A DNA stretch of 64,000 bases from Bacteroidota bacterium (GCA_013360915.1 JABWAT010000002.1:1-64000), one strand, 5' to 3'. Positions 1 through 9,430 are shown, counted from the stretch's first letter. A program made the numbers and translations. Notes: generated by a model from the sequence alone, not told the origin.

Positions 1-123
1 AAGCGGGATGGGGGCGATCGTGCGTTTCGATGCCGGAAGATTCTTTGCTACTTTCTTTTAAAGAAAGTTGAATACCAATCACGAGAATAGATATCCTTCC
101 TGCAAGCTTGAGTTGCTCCGCAG

Positions 124-150
124 GGTGACTTTTTTCACAAAAAAGTCACC
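124..150. repeat. Perfect 12-bp hairpin, GGTGAC..GTCACC
   Basis: Arms 124-135 and 139-150 (ggtgactttttt and aaaaaagtcacc) are perfect reverse complements around the 3-base loop cac. The runs of T and A inside the stem make it unlike a classical terminator, because no T-tract follows the stem. It is more likely part of the dispersed repeat in this region. Confidence 0.6.
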
Positions 151-225
151 ATTCCTCGGCTCCGCTCGGGAACCGCCCAAGCCCGACCGCCCGATCCTGG
201 CATGTTCGTGGCACTCCAGGCCTAA

Positions 226-273
226 AACGATTGAACTCGTCCCGATTAATCGGGACTCAGACAGCAATCGTTT
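226..273. repeat. Nested inverted repeat with an 18-bp palindrome
   Basis: The outer arms are 226-234 (aaacgattg) and 265-273 (caatcgttt). Inside lies a perfect 18-bp palindrome at 239-256 (gtcccgattaatcgggac). The double-stem structure would fold on either strand and is followed by a GC-rich segment. The layout suggests a mobile or dispersed structured repeat, but only one copy falls in this window, so the family assignment is inference. Confidence 0.5.
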
Positions 274-422
274 CTGACGGCCTTCCGTTTCTCACTTCGT
301 CGGCTGGCCGATGTCGGCAAGGACAAAAATCCGGGGAATTGGATTTTGTATAGGTGGGTGGCCACCGGTGCCACTATCGTTTAGCCCAACTTTAATCCGG
401 AAAATGTCAAAAATGAACCGGA

Positions 423-1205
423 TTAGTCGAACCAGGACTTAAAACCAATGGGATTGTCGGTCATGAGGTCGCTGACTCCCACAGCCACCGCTGCCTGTAG
501 ATCGGGTAAGGTGGTGTAGCCGTATCCAACCAGTTTCACCCCTGCACTGGCAGCACCTTTGACAATATCCGGAGATACATCTTCCCGGTGCAGGAGAAGC
601 ATTGGGTAGTGGTTCCTGATACAAATTTCGAGTCCGGCCGGATCGCGATCATACGCTACCTGTATATCCGGATTGAGGGCCCGGATTGAATCTAATTGGT
701 TCGCATTCGTGCTGGTAACAACCAACCGGCGATCGAGATTATATCGTGAAGACAGGGTGACCACCTGTCTGATCACCTTGTAAACGGCTTCTCCCTGGCC
801 CCATTTTAAGTCGAGGTAGATCCGGTCAAAACCAGATCCAAAACGCCGTGCGAACTGTTCAAAGGTCAGAAGGGTTCCGCCGGTCTGATTAAAAAAACCA
901 CTCCGCAATCTGGCAGTGGGCGTTTCAATAACAGGTTGATTGAAGGTGGTCAGGCGGTCGGTCTGGTAATCGTGAAACAACACCACACTGTCATCAGATG
1001 TGAATACCAGATCTGTTTCTAAATGGGTGATTCCGGCAGGAATAAGAACCTGTATGGCCTCTGCGGAATTTTCCGGATACTGGTAACTGGACCCGCGATG
1101 GGCAATCAGATGAATGTCTGACTGATCGGGTTCGTCCGATGAACACCCGTTAAAAAGTAAAACGATAACCCACAGTAAGACCCAATGTAAAATACCAGCT
1201 TTCAT
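423..1205 (-). CDS. Lipoprotein glycerophosphodiester phosphodiesterase (GDPD family)
   Basis: The 260-residue protein starts with a lipoprotein signal ending in the lipobox LFNGC (Cys21), so it should be membrane-anchored on the outside of the inner membrane or in the periplasm. The GDPD motifs follow in order: HRG at 36-38, ENS at 45-47, the metal-binding Glu63 and Asp65, and HD at 78-79. The family hydrolyses glycerophosphodiesters to glycerol-3-phosphate and an alcohol. The substrate here is unknown. Its start overlaps the end of the upstream minus-strand gene by 56 bases, an unusually long overlap. A later start would remove the signal peptide, so I keep the upstream one. Confidence 0.85.
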   Translation of the reverse strand: MKAGILHWVLLWVIVLLFNGCSSDEPDQSDIHLIAHRGSSYQYPENSAEAIQVLIPAGITHLETDLVFTSDDSVVLFHDYQTDRLTTFNQPVIETPTARLRSGFFNQTGGTLLTFEQFARRFGSGFDRIYLDLKWGQGEAVYKVIRQVVTLSSRYNLDRRLVVTSTNANQLDSIRALNPDIQVAYDRDPAGLEICIRNHYPMLLLHREDVSPDIVKGAASAGVKLVGYGYTTLPDLQAAVAVGVSDLMTDNPIGFKSWFD

Positions 1206-1653
1206 CTGAACTGAAGAAGTCCTTAATTTTTAAGTTACCAATGCTGATTTTCTGCCGGATGTATTTGATGGCCACTGCATCGGTGGTCAGTGTAAAATTA
1301 CCAAAAACCAATGCCTGGTACCCGCCGCCTGCATGAAAACTTCTGAGGGAATACCGGTACTGGTCGTCCGTGGAAGACCAGTAGGAGGTGCCGCCAATCT
1401 TTAAGAAAAGGGGATTGGAACCCTGCGTGAGGTACCACGTGGCCGATAGCCCGGCTGATTCGAGGGAATAGCTCCCATAGGTGGCTGTTAACCCAAACTG
1501 CGAATTCCAGAGCACTTCCAATCCGGCATATCCGCCAGTCTGATGCGTCCCATTATACCCAATTAACGGTTGAAGGGACCAGGAATGACCTTCCTGAGCC
1601 ACCGTCAGGGTTGAGCCAAATAGCAGGGAAAGGGAGATGAGCAGGGGTTTCAT
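1150..1653 (-). CDS. Small predicted outer-membrane beta-barrel protein
   Basis: The 167-residue product has an N-terminal signal peptide (about residues 1-19, cleavage near VAQ). The rest alternates hydrophobic and polar residues with many Gly, Tyr, Trp and Ser, and ends in GYRFTF. A C-terminal aromatic residue is typical of bacterial outer-membrane barrels. No family is recognised. It lies directly upstream of the GDPD lipoprotein and overlaps it, so the two are probably co-transcribed. A role in the envelope is inference from composition only. Confidence 0.65.
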   Translation of the reverse strand: MKPLLISLSLLFGSTLTVAQEGHSWSLQPLIGYNGTHQTGGYAGLEVLWNSQFGLTATYGSYSLESAGLSATWYLTQGSNPLFLKIGGTSYWSSTDDQYRYSLRSFHAGGGYQALVFGNFTLTTDAVAIKYIRQKISIGNLKIKDFFSSDESWYFTLGLTVGYRFTF

Positions 1654-1849
1654 GGATTTTTAAAAGTTTTAACAGTGTTCCGGTTTCTGGTTTGACAATG
1701 ATCGGCCGTTTTTCTTGCACTTGGAGTTGAAATACCGGCTTCAGTGTCAGGAAATACCTGGATGACCAATCGATTCTGACCGTACTCTCAGTTTGGTCGT
1801 GTGGATAGTCATGGCTGATTTTCCTACCTTTGACCCTCAATTAAAAACC
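1654..1849. other. Divergent intergenic region with recN promoter
   Basis: This 196-base gap separates the minus-strand barrel gene from recN. The only recognised signal is the TACCTTTG box at 1825-1832. No clear promoter for the minus-strand gene was found. Confidence 0.4.
1825..1832 (+). promoter_or_regulatory. Putative -7 box (TACCTTTG) for recN
   Basis: This is an exact match to the Bacteroidota -7 consensus TAnnTTTG, 18 bases before the preferred recN start at 1850. No good TTTG -33 element sits at the usual 19-21 base spacing, so the promoter is only half supported. If used, transcription would begin about 10 bases before ATG 1850 and downstream of the alternative start at 1793. This favours the shorter RecN. 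Confidence 0.4.
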
Positions 1850-3553
1850 ATGCTAAGCCGGTTATACATAAAAAACGTTGCCATCATCAGCGAACTGGAA
1901 TTATCCTTTCCGGGCTCCATGAATATTCTGACGGGGGAAACCGGCGCAGGCAAATCCATTCTGCTCGGTGCCATCGGACTTCTGCTGGGTGAAAGGGCCT
2001 CTTCCGACCTGATCAGAACCGGATCGGACCGGGCTCTGGTTGAAGGAACCTTTACCATCGGCGATCCCGCCTGGCTGAAAACCCTGCTTCAATCAGAAGA
2101 AATCGACACAACACCGCCCGATCTGGTGATCCGCCGGGAAATTACCAGCCGGGGTCAAAACCGGATTTTTATCAACGATCAGGTGGTCAGTCTGAACCTG
2201 CTGCGGTCCATCGGAGACCGGCTGGTCGATCTTCACGGACAGCATGACCATCAATCGCTTCTGAATCAGGACCTGCAGAAACAGTTTCTGGATGATTTTT
2301 GTGGCAACAGTGCCCTTCTCGATGAGTTTAAAACCGTCTGGACGGAATGGGATCAATCCAACCGCAATCTGGCTAAATTAAAAAAGGAGCGCCAGTCCCT
2401 TCTGGAAAAGCAGAAATTGTCGGCCTTTCAGCTAAAGGAAATCGATGACGCCGGCGTGCATGCAGGTGAAGATTCCGATCTGGAACAGGAACTGAACCGG
2501 CTCGATCACGCCGGATTTCTTTTCCAGACCTCGGGAGCCGTGGCCTGGTCCCTGACCGGTGATGAGGCGCAGAATCTTCACGCTCAACTGACCGATGTTC
2601 TCAAAAAACTGGAAGAACTCGTCCGGATAGACCCGGCGCTTGCCGAGTATCAGAAAGAACTTCAGTCTGCGTCCATTTCCATAAAGGAGACCGGTCGTTT
2701 CTTTGCCCAATATGCCGACCGGGTGGTTGTGGATCCCGAAAGGCAGGTGGCGGTCAGAAATCGCCTCGATCTGATAAACCGCCTGAAAAAGAAATATGGC
2801 CCCACTCTAACCGAAGTGCTCGACCTTCGTGAACGACTGGCAGGGGAACTGGCAGGGGATCTGAATGTGGATGGCCGGATTGCCGCCATGGAAACCATGG
2901 TGGATGAGTTAAAGGCCAAAACTGAAAAGCTGGCTTCCGGCCTCTCGGACCGGCGATCAAAAGGTGCAGTCAGGCTGGCCAGATCGGTGATTGATCAGTT
3001 AACCGGCCTCGGATTGGAAAAATGCCGCTTCGAAATCAGGGTGACCAGTGAAACGGACCCCGGTTCCCCTTTTCAAAAGGCCGGCACTCCCGTGAAAATG
3101 AATCAGGATGGCTGGGATCAGGTGGTGTTCCTGATTTCAACCAACGCAGGTGAAGAGCTGAAACCGCTGTCCAAAGTGGCTTCTGGTGGCGAGATTTCAA
3201 GGATCATGCTGGCCATCAAGGCGGCCACTGCCGAAGCGGCTGGCGTGAATGTGCTCATCTTTGATGAAATAGATACGGGAGTGAGCGGGAAAATTGCCAG
3301 TGCCGTTGGTAAAGTATTGACGCAGCTGTCTGTGAACCGGCAGATTTTTGTGATCACCCATCTCCCACAGGTCGCCAGTATTCCCGGTGACCACTATCAG
3401 GTCAGGAAATCCGTTCAGAACGGATCGACCGAATCAACCGTCATTCAACTTGGTCAACAGGAACGAATCGAGGAAATTGCACGGTTGCTTTCCGGTGAGT
3501 CGGTTACCGACCGGTCACGGGCACAGGCAGCCGACCTGCTTGGACTAGCCTAA
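1850..3553 (+). CDS. recN: DNA repair ATPase RecN
   Basis: This SMC-like ATPase acts early in double-strand-break repair. Walker A (GETGAGKS) is at residues 29-36 and is followed by a long central region with coiled-coil character. Near the C-terminus are the ABC signature (ASGGEISR), Walker B (LIFDEIDTG) and the ITHLPQVA switch-His motif. I choose ATG 1850 (567 residues) over an in-frame start at 1793. RecN proteins begin just before the first strand leading to Walker A, and a -7 promoter box lies between the two starts. It is the first gene of a tight plus-strand run, with cysS only 8 bases downstream. Confidence 0.95.
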   Translation: MLSRLYIKNVAIISELELSFPGSMNILTGETGAGKSILLGAIGLLLGERASSDLIRTGSDRALVEGTFTIGDPAWLKTLLQSEEIDTTPPDLVIRREITSRGQNRIFINDQVVSLNLLRSIGDRLVDLHGQHDHQSLLNQDLQKQFLDDFCGNSALLDEFKTVWTEWDQSNRNLAKLKKERQSLLEKQKLSAFQLKEIDDAGVHAGEDSDLEQELNRLDHAGFLFQTSGAVAWSLTGDEAQNLHAQLTDVLKKLEELVRIDPALAEYQKELQSASISIKETGRFFAQYADRVVVDPERQVAVRNRLDLINRLKKKYGPTLTEVLDLRERLAGELAGDLNVDGRIAAMETMVDELKAKTEKLASGLSDRRSKGAVRLARSVIDQLTGLGLEKCRFEIRVTSETDPGSPFQKAGTPVKMNQDGWDQVVFLISTNAGEELKPLSKVASGGEISRIMLAIKAATAEAAGVNVLIFDEIDTGVSGKIASAVGKVLTQLSVNRQIFVITHLPQVASIPGDHYQVRKSVQNGSTESTVIQLGQQERIEEIARLLSGESVTDRSRAQAADLLGLA

Positions 3554-3561
3554 CTTATTTT

Positions 3562-4992
3562 ATGAAATCAAAAAATCTGAAACTGTATAACTCTCTGACA
3601 CGCCGGATTGAACCGTTTGAACCGGGGAATCCTGAACGGGTAACCATGTATGTCTGCGGCCCGACTGTGTATGGCGACTCTCACATCGGTCATGCCAAAT
3701 CCTACGTGTCCTTCGATACCATTTTCCGGTGGCTGGTGGCCAGCGGGTACAATCCGCTTTACGTTCAGAACCTCACCGATGTGGGTCATTTGCTGGGCGA
3801 TGACAACGATGGGGAAGACCGGATTCTGAAAAAGAGCCGCGAAACCAGAACCGAACCCATGGCCATCGCCGAACATTATACTCACAGCTATTTCGAGGAC
3901 ATGGACCGGTTGAACATCCGGCGCCCGCACATTTCGCCCCGTGCCACCGGGCATATTCCCGAGCAGATCGAACTTATTGAAACCCTCATTGAAAAGGGTT
4001 ACGCTTACGAATCGAACGGTTCGGTCTATTTCGATGTGAAAAAATTCGGGGAATACGGGAAGTTATCGGGTAAACGGATTGATGATCTGCTCGAGGGAAC
4101 CCGCTTCGAGGTTCATTCAGATAAGAAAAGTCCGCTCGACTTTGCGCTCTGGAAAAAAGCAGAACCCAACCACCTCATGAGGTGGCGGTCCCCATGGAGT
4201 ATTGGTTTCCCCGGCTGGCACATTGAATGTTCGGCCATGTCGATGAAGTATCTGGGAACCACTTTCGATATTCATGGCGGTGGATTGGACAACCAGTTTC
4301 CTCATCATGAATGCGAAATTGCTCAATCGGAAGCAGCAACAGGGAAGCCCTTTGCCCGGTACTGGATCCATAACAACATGGTCACGGTGAACGGCGAAAA
4401 AATGTCCAGGTCCAAGGGAAATGTCATGAACCTGAAAGACCTGCTTCGCTCCTACGACCCGATGGTGCTTCGGTTTTTTGTGTTAAACTCTCATTACCGT
4501 TCCCCCATTGATTTCTCGGCAGAAGCCATTCTGGCGGCTGGCCGTGGGTTTGAACGACTGATGCAAACAGCCGGACCGTATCTGAAAATAACCGGGACAG
4601 AGGAGCCGGTCTCGCCGGTGGTGAAGGGATGGGTGGATGAATTTGACAAGGTGATGAATGAGGATTTTAACACCCCTCAGGCGTTGGCCGTGGTTTTTAA
4701 CGCCATCAGAAGCATCAATTCCGATGCCGGTCTGGCGGGAAATCAGTCCGATCTGGCTTGTTTCTTCAGATACACCCTCTCCGAGGTGCTCGGATTGGTT
4801 CCCGCGGAATCCGGTGGAAAAAATCTGGAGAAGGAACTGGGAACAGCCATGGATCTGATTCTGGAACTCCGTTCCGATTACCGCAAAGAGAAAAATTGGG
4901 CGAAATCCGATTTGATCCGTGATCGTCTGGCCTCGGGAGGTCTGATGATTGAAGATGGAAAAGACGGTGCCCGTTGGAAAATAAAAAACTGA
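3562..4992 (+). CDS. cysS: Cysteinyl-tRNA synthetase
   Basis: The 476-residue class I aminoacyl-tRNA synthetase charges tRNA-Cys in the cytoplasm. The HIGH motif reads HIGH at 41-44, preceded by the zinc ligand Cys32 in CGPTVY. The remaining zinc-site residues are in WHIECS and HHECE. The KMSKS loop is KMSRS at 280-284. The length is normal for the family. It starts 8 bases after recN and ends 16 bases before the thioesterase gene, consistent with one transcript. Confidence 0.97.
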   Translation: MKSKNLKLYNSLTRRIEPFEPGNPERVTMYVCGPTVYGDSHIGHAKSYVSFDTIFRWLVASGYNPLYVQNLTDVGHLLGDDNDGEDRILKKSRETRTEPMAIAEHYTHSYFEDMDRLNIRRPHISPRATGHIPEQIELIETLIEKGYAYESNGSVYFDVKKFGEYGKLSGKRIDDLLEGTRFEVHSDKKSPLDFALWKKAEPNHLMRWRSPWSIGFPGWHIECSAMSMKYLGTTFDIHGGGLDNQFPHHECEIAQSEAATGKPFARYWIHNNMVTVNGEKMSRSKGNVMNLKDLLRSYDPMVLRFFVLNSHYRSPIDFSAEAILAAGRGFERLMQTAGPYLKITGTEEPVSPVVKGWVDEFDKVMNEDFNTPQALAVVFNAIRSINSDAGLAGNQSDLACFFRYTLSEVLGLVPAESGGKNLEKELGTAMDLILELRSDYRKEKNWAKSDLIRDRLASGGLMIEDGKDGARWKIKN

Positions 4993-5008
4993 CCGCTGAG
5001 GACGTATC

Positions 5009-5506
5009 ATGGAACCTGTTGCAACCGGAATAAGGGAATTCAAAGCCACGGCCCTGGTGACCCGCGGAATGGCCGATGCCATGGGCTACCTGAACGGGGC
5101 CGATCTGTTCAAGCTGCTTGAACTGACTGCACACGCCTGTGCCCGCCGGTTCTGCGGTTTGCCGGTGGTGACTGCACATGTCGATCCGCTCGATTTTAAC
5201 GTACGCGTCCGGCAGGACACCAAACTGACCATGATGGCAACCATCAATCTGGTCGAAAATTCCTCCATGGAAATCGGTGTGAAAGTCGTTCAGCCGTTGG
5301 GACTTCCTAATCAGGAAGAAGTGGTGACGGTTGCCTTTTTTATTGTTATTGCGGTTAACGATGACCGTAAACCCACCCCGCTGCCTGTGTTGAAGGGTGA
5401 TTCTGATGCTGCAGAGCAACGACGCGAACTCGCGCGCCTTCGCAAGCAGCTCCGCAAGGAATATCAGGTCAAAATCACCGAATTGAACCGCCTCATGACC
5501 TACTGA
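5009..5506 (+). CDS. Acyl-CoA thioesterase, hotdog fold
   Basis: The 165-residue product resembles the acyl-CoA hydrolase (ACOT/YciA-like) family, which releases free fatty acids from CoA thioesters. A single hotdog domain covers about residues 8-125. It has the helix segment beginning MGYLNGADLFKLLELTAH and a following strand with VTAHVDPLDF, as in the family's CoA-binding part. The last 35 residues are charged and helical. No substrate can be assigned. It lies between cysS and dnaG with gaps of 16 and 13 bases, so it is part of the housekeeping operon. Confidence 0.8.
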   Translation: MEPVATGIREFKATALVTRGMADAMGYLNGADLFKLLELTAHACARRFCGLPVVTAHVDPLDFNVRVRQDTKLTMMATINLVENSSMEIGVKVVQPLGLPNQEEVVTVAFFIVIAVNDDRKPTPLPVLKGDSDAAEQRRELARLRKQLRKEYQVKITELNRLMTY

Positions 5507-5519
5507 TGCCGTTCCCTCC

Positions 5520-7391
5520 ATGAAATATCCTCCTCAGCTAATTGCAGCAGTACAGGCTGCCAGTGACATTGTGGAGGTGGTCCGCGAACGGGTGGACCTG
5601 AAAAAAAAGGGAACCAACTACTGGGGAAGATGCCCCTTCCACTCAGAAAAAACTGCCTCCTTTTCCGTCAGTCCCTCCAAGGGAATCTTTAAGTGTTTTG
5701 GTTGCGGGAAGGGTGGCTCTGTTTTCCAGTTTATCATGGAAACCGATGGCCTTTCCTTCGGGGAAGCGGTGCGTGTTCTGGCCGAAAGAGCCCGGATTGA
5801 ACTTCCCAAACCCGGAAGGGAAGATGAGGAACGGTTTAACCGCGAAGACTCCCTCTTTGAAACCAACCGGTGGGCCATGTCCGCCTGGATTGCCAATCTG
5901 CAGTCACCGGCTGGAAAAGCGGCCCGGGAATACCTTGAAAACAGAGGAATCACCGCTGAAAGCATTTCAAAGTTTAACCTGGGGTATGCCTTACCCGGTT
6001 GGGAGGATCTGAAATCGACCGCCTACCGCGATCAGATCAGAAGTGAATTTCTCGAGGAACTCGGTCTGGTGATTCGCGGCGATCAGGGAAAAACCTATGA
6101 CCGGTTCAGGGACCGGCTGATGTTTCCCATTCAGGATCACATCGGGCGTTACATCGGATTCGGGGGTCGTATCATGACCTCAGACACCGATTTTGCCAAG
6201 TACATGAACTCACCTGAATCGGCGGTTTACCACAAATCCAGGGTGCTGTACGGACTTTTTCAGGCACGTGAATCCATCCGGAAAAAAGAGTCGGTCCTGA
6301 TTGTCGAAGGCTATCTCGATGTGATTTCACTTCATCAGGCCGGTTTCACTCATGCCGTAGCCACATCGGGTACCGCCCTGACCCCCGATCAGGTGCGGTT
6401 GATCAAGCGTTATACCGATAAAAACGTGGTCTTCCTTTATGATGGTGATTCCGCCGGCCTCAGTGCAATGGAAAGATCCCTGCCGGTTCTTTTTACCGAG
6501 GGAATTATCCCCACCATTCTGACCCTGCCCGATAACCACGACCCCGACTCCTTCATCAGACAAAAGGGAGCCGATCAGTTCACCTGGTTCCTGAATGAAA
6601 AACGCCGGTCAGCCATCGATTTTGTTCTGGGCTACTACCAGTCTCAGGCAGGTGATGCCATCAATGACCGGGAAGAAGCCATCCGCCGGGTGATCGATCT
6701 GGCAGCCGTTTACCCCGATGGAGTGGGTCGCGACCTGATCATCCAGGAGTTGGCCTCGCTTGCCCGGATTCCGGAATCCACCTTGTTTGCCTCGTTGAAA
6801 AAGCGGGGAGGTCAGCAGTCCCTTCCGACCCGGCCTGTCAGAGAAAAGCCGATGGCTCCGCCCGACACACTGCCGGCCGTGAAACCGGTCCGGACCACCC
6901 TGCTGGCACCTGAACGTGACCTGCTGAAACTCATCATTGAATATGGGAAAGTGGTGGCTGCTTATCTGGGGTACTTTGTCGCCCCCGGTTATTTTCCAAC
7001 AGAACTGGCCAGGTCGGTCTATGAAAAGGCCCTCGCTCTTTCCGAAGAACGGGAGTATTGGGAACTTCAGGATCTGGCCGACCGCTGTACCGAACACGAG
7101 CAGGAATTGGTCTATCGTCTTGCCATCGAAAAATACTCCATTTCACCCAGATGGAAATCCATGGGGTTCGATAAGGAATCCCTCGATGTCCGACGGTGGA
7201 TTGAGGATGCCATTACCCGTCTGCGGATTCAGTCTGTGGAATCCCATATACATGATCTGAAAAACCAATTGGCCTCGACCGATGATCCGGAGGTCCAGCA
7301 AAGCATGATGCGGTCGGTTCAGGAATTGCTTGCCGAAAAAAAGAAACTCCTCTCCGGTGATCTGTTCCGGCAGGAAGATGAGCCTGCATGA
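5520..7391 (+). CDS. dnaG: DNA primase
   Basis: The 623-residue primase makes RNA primers for replication. The N-terminal zinc ribbon has ligands Cys38, His41, Cys59 and Cys62. The catalytic core and TOPRIM domain follow, with the Glu of IVEGYLDV and the Asp residues of LYDGDSAG as metal ligands. The C-terminal 170 residues, after a Pro-rich linker near residue 440-460, match the helicase-interacting part in position. Its stop overlaps the mutY start by 4 bases (ATGA), which suggests translational coupling. Confidence 0.97.
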   Translation: MKYPPQLIAAVQAASDIVEVVRERVDLKKKGTNYWGRCPFHSEKTASFSVSPSKGIFKCFGCGKGGSVFQFIMETDGLSFGEAVRVLAERARIELPKPGREDEERFNREDSLFETNRWAMSAWIANLQSPAGKAAREYLENRGITAESISKFNLGYALPGWEDLKSTAYRDQIRSEFLEELGLVIRGDQGKTYDRFRDRLMFPIQDHIGRYIGFGGRIMTSDTDFAKYMNSPESAVYHKSRVLYGLFQARESIRKKESVLIVEGYLDVISLHQAGFTHAVATSGTALTPDQVRLIKRYTDKNVVFLYDGDSAGLSAMERSLPVLFTEGIIPTILTLPDNHDPDSFIRQKGADQFTWFLNEKRRSAIDFVLGYYQSQAGDAINDREEAIRRVIDLAAVYPDGVGRDLIIQELASLARIPESTLFASLKKRGGQQSLPTRPVREKPMAPPDTLPAVKPVRTTLLAPERDLLKLIIEYGKVVAAYLGYFVAPGYFPTELARSVYEKALALSEEREYWELQDLADRCTEHEQELVYRLAIEKYSISPRWKSMGFDKESLDVRRWIEDAITRLRIQSVESHIHDLKNQLASTDDPEVQQSMMRSVQELLAEKKKLLSGDLFRQEDEPA

Positions 7392-8458
7392 ACCGGAAAC
7401 GGTTGGTTCGTTCACTTCTGGATTGGTACACCCGAAATCTGCGTCCGCTGCCCTGGCGGAAGGTTTCTGATCCTTGGCCCGTCTGGGTATCAGAAATCAT
7501 GCTTCAGCAGACTCAGGTGGCTACCGTTCTCCCCTATTTTACCCGGTTCATGAACCGGTTTCCGACCATTGAAGCACTCGCCAATGCAGAGGAAGAAGCT
7601 GTTTTAAAATCCTGGGAGGGGTTGGGGTATTACAGCCGTGCCAGAAATCTTCAGACGGCAGCCAGGCAGGTCATGACCTTGTATGACGGAAAGATTCCGA
7701 CCCGGTACGAATCATTGATTGAATTGAAAGGAATCGGACCCTACACCGCGGCGGCCATTTCCTCGATCTGTTCGGGTGAAGCCATTCCGGCAGTGGATGG
7801 GAACGTACTCCGTGTGGTATCCCGGTGGATCGAACTCCCCGAAGATATTTCAAAACCCCAGACCCGGCAGCAGATTTCTTCCATTTTGCAACCCATGATA
7901 CCCTCTGGTCAGGCAGGTGATTTTAACCAGGCCATGATGGAACTGGGGGCCCTGATCTGCCGGCCGGCGAATCCCGATTGCACAAATTGCCCGGTTCTTC
8001 CCGATTGTCTGGCGGGACTTCATGGAACCACCGGGCGGTTTCCCGTCAAAACCAGAAAAACCGGTAAACCCCACTTTACCATTGCGGTCGGATTGGTGCT
8101 GAAGGGTGACCAGGTTCTGGTAGCCCGGCGCCGGGAAGGTCAGATGCTGGCAGGCTTATGGGAATTCCCGGGGGGCAAGGTTGAACAGGGTGAAACGGTT
8201 GAGGAAGCACTCATCAGGGAAATGAAGGAAGAGGTTGATCTGCAGGTTACCCCGGACCGCCTGCTGCTGACGGTTCCTCACGAATTCACGCACCGGAAAA
8301 TTACCATTCATGCGTACATTTGCTCACGCTGGAAGGGGGTCGGAAAAGCACTCTCCGGCAGTGAAATCAGATGGGTGGCACTCGGGGACCTCGATAAAAT
8401 GCCGTTTCCGGTTGCCAATCAGAAAATCATACAGGCACTGAAAGACTTCCTTACATGA
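7388..8458 (+). CDS. mutY: A/G-specific adenine glycosylase MutY with an almost complete Nudix box
   Basis: The 356-residue protein should remove adenine mispaired with 8-oxoguanine. The glycosylase domain has the helix-hairpin-helix LKGIGPYTAAA, the catalytic Asp in PAVDGNVLR, and a 4Fe-4S loop with Cys191, Cys198, Cys201 and Cys207. The C-terminal domain begins near residue 225. It contains a Nudix-type signature at 263-285: Gly263, Glu269, Arg277, Glu278, Glu281 and Glu282 are all in place, with Asp284 instead of the usual Gly. Most MutY C-terminal domains only recognise 8-oxoG, so residual hydrolase activity is a possibility, not a demonstrated function. It overlaps dnaG and the next gene by 4 bases each. 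Confidence 0.93.
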   Translation: MNRKRLVRSLLDWYTRNLRPLPWRKVSDPWPVWVSEIMLQQTQVATVLPYFTRFMNRFPTIEALANAEEEAVLKSWEGLGYYSRARNLQTAARQVMTLYDGKIPTRYESLIELKGIGPYTAAAISSICSGEAIPAVDGNVLRVVSRWIELPEDISKPQTRQQISSILQPMIPSGQAGDFNQAMMELGALICRPANPDCTNCPVLPDCLAGLHGTTGRFPVKTRKTGKPHFTIAVGLVLKGDQVLVARRREGQMLAGLWEFPGGKVEQGETVEEALIREMKEEVDLQVTPDRLLLTVPHEFTHRKITIHAYICSRWKGVGKALSGSEIRWVALGDLDKMPFPVANQKIIQALKDFLT

Positions 8459-9399
8459 TGGTGGTTTTGCTTCTTCTGCTGAATCTGAATGCTGGCGGAA
8501 CCAACAGCCAGAATTGCCTGCAATTCACCGATCACGTGGCCCGATTGCGCCTGGAATCATTCAGGGAAGTCAATGAATGGCTTCAGGTGGTCCGCACCAC
8601 AGACGGTTCCCATCTGCAGATCATCCGTCCGACGGGCCGGGCGGCCGCCCTGCATCATGTTGCCGACAGCCTTTATCACGTCAGGGAGTATGAAAGGGCA
8701 CGGAAAACCTATCTGGCGGTTTTGAAAGCCGATTCATCCGCCTGGTCGGCCATGTTATATCTGGGTGATACTTTCTATATTGATGATCGGTATGATACCG
8801 CCCGGTACTGGTTCGAAAAAGCCCTGGCTTCCAATCCGGGAAGCTGGAAATCCTGGTATTATTATGGTGAATTACTTGCTGCATCCGGTGATACCTCGGC
8901 TGCCTGGGATGCTGCGATCCGGTCGGTGATACTCAATCCGTATGGGGCAGAAGGGTGGGGTCTTCTGAGCCTGCTATCCACAATGACCGGGTACCAGATC
9001 TGGAATCCGGCCGATTCCCTTCATGTCTGGTACAGTCCATCCAATCCCTGTCTTCAGGCAGACTCCCTGCTGCTTCCTGCTGGTTTCAGACAACAATTGG
9101 ATCCAGCCTTGCTGTCATCCGGAAACGCAGATGAGCGTTTATTGGAATTCTACCGGCTGGAAACGGCCTGGTGGCGCACTCACCGGCCCGAGGAAGATGA
9201 AACTCTCTATCAGAAATGGTGGTTTCTGGAGTATCTTCTGACCATCAGCGAGGTGAATGAATTCAGATACCATTTTATCTGGTCACATAAACTCATGCAG
9301 GTCCCAGAGCTGGGATTGTTTCTTACTGATCAGGAATTTCATGAAATGGTTGAATTTTTTAAGTCTCAGTTTCTTTTCAGGACCGATCCTGAATATTGA
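8455..9399 (+). CDS. TPR-containing exported protein, function unknown
   Basis: The 314-residue product begins with a short hydrophobic stretch (about 12 residues, many Leu) that may be a signal peptide. Residues 60-170 form two to three tetratricopeptide-like repeats. The start ATGATG overlaps the mutY stop, so either Met may be used. No enzymatic motif was seen. It is followed by a weak hairpin and then a second TPR gene, perhaps a related function. TPR proteins usually mediate protein contacts, so the partner cannot be guessed from sequence. Confidence 0.7.
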   Translation: MMVVLLLLLNLNAGGTNSQNCLQFTDHVARLRLESFREVNEWLQVVRTTDGSHLQIIRPTGRAAALHHVADSLYHVREYERARKTYLAVLKADSSAWSAMLYLGDTFYIDDRYDTARYWFEKALASNPGSWKSWYYYGELLAASGDTSAAWDAAIRSVILNPYGAEGWGLLSLLSTMTGYQIWNPADSLHVWYSPSNPCLQADSLLLPAGFRQQLDPALLSSGNADERLLEFYRLETAWWRTHRPEEDETLYQKWWFLEYLLTISEVNEFRYHFIWSHKLMQVPELGLFLTDQEFHEMVEFFKSQFLFRTDPEY

Positions 9400-9430
9400 T
9401 TTGGAATAAAACCCGGACTGCAATATTTTT

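Larger units (their letters stand above)
1..422. other. Non-coding, palindrome-rich intergenic region
   Basis: No convincing gene lies here. The short open frames on both strands (68-277 and 79-267) overlap each other, match no family I know and are broken up by palindromes. Three inverted repeats are visible: 50-68 (9-bp arms of the actttcttt type around one base), 124-150 and 226-273, the last two listed separately. The stretch has the look of a dispersed structured repeat found between genes rather than a promoter region. The next gene is on the minus strand and ends at 423, so part of this could also be its 3' flank. No T-tract terminator for that gene was seen. Confidence 0.5.

Noticed and set aside
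68-277. Short open frames on both strands at the window start
   Set aside because: They overlap each other and the palindromes, and have no recognisable protein features.
4483-5521. Long minus-strand frames across cysS and the thioesterase gene (4483-5082, 4766-5521)
   Set aside because: They are antisense shadows of well-supported genes with no family match.
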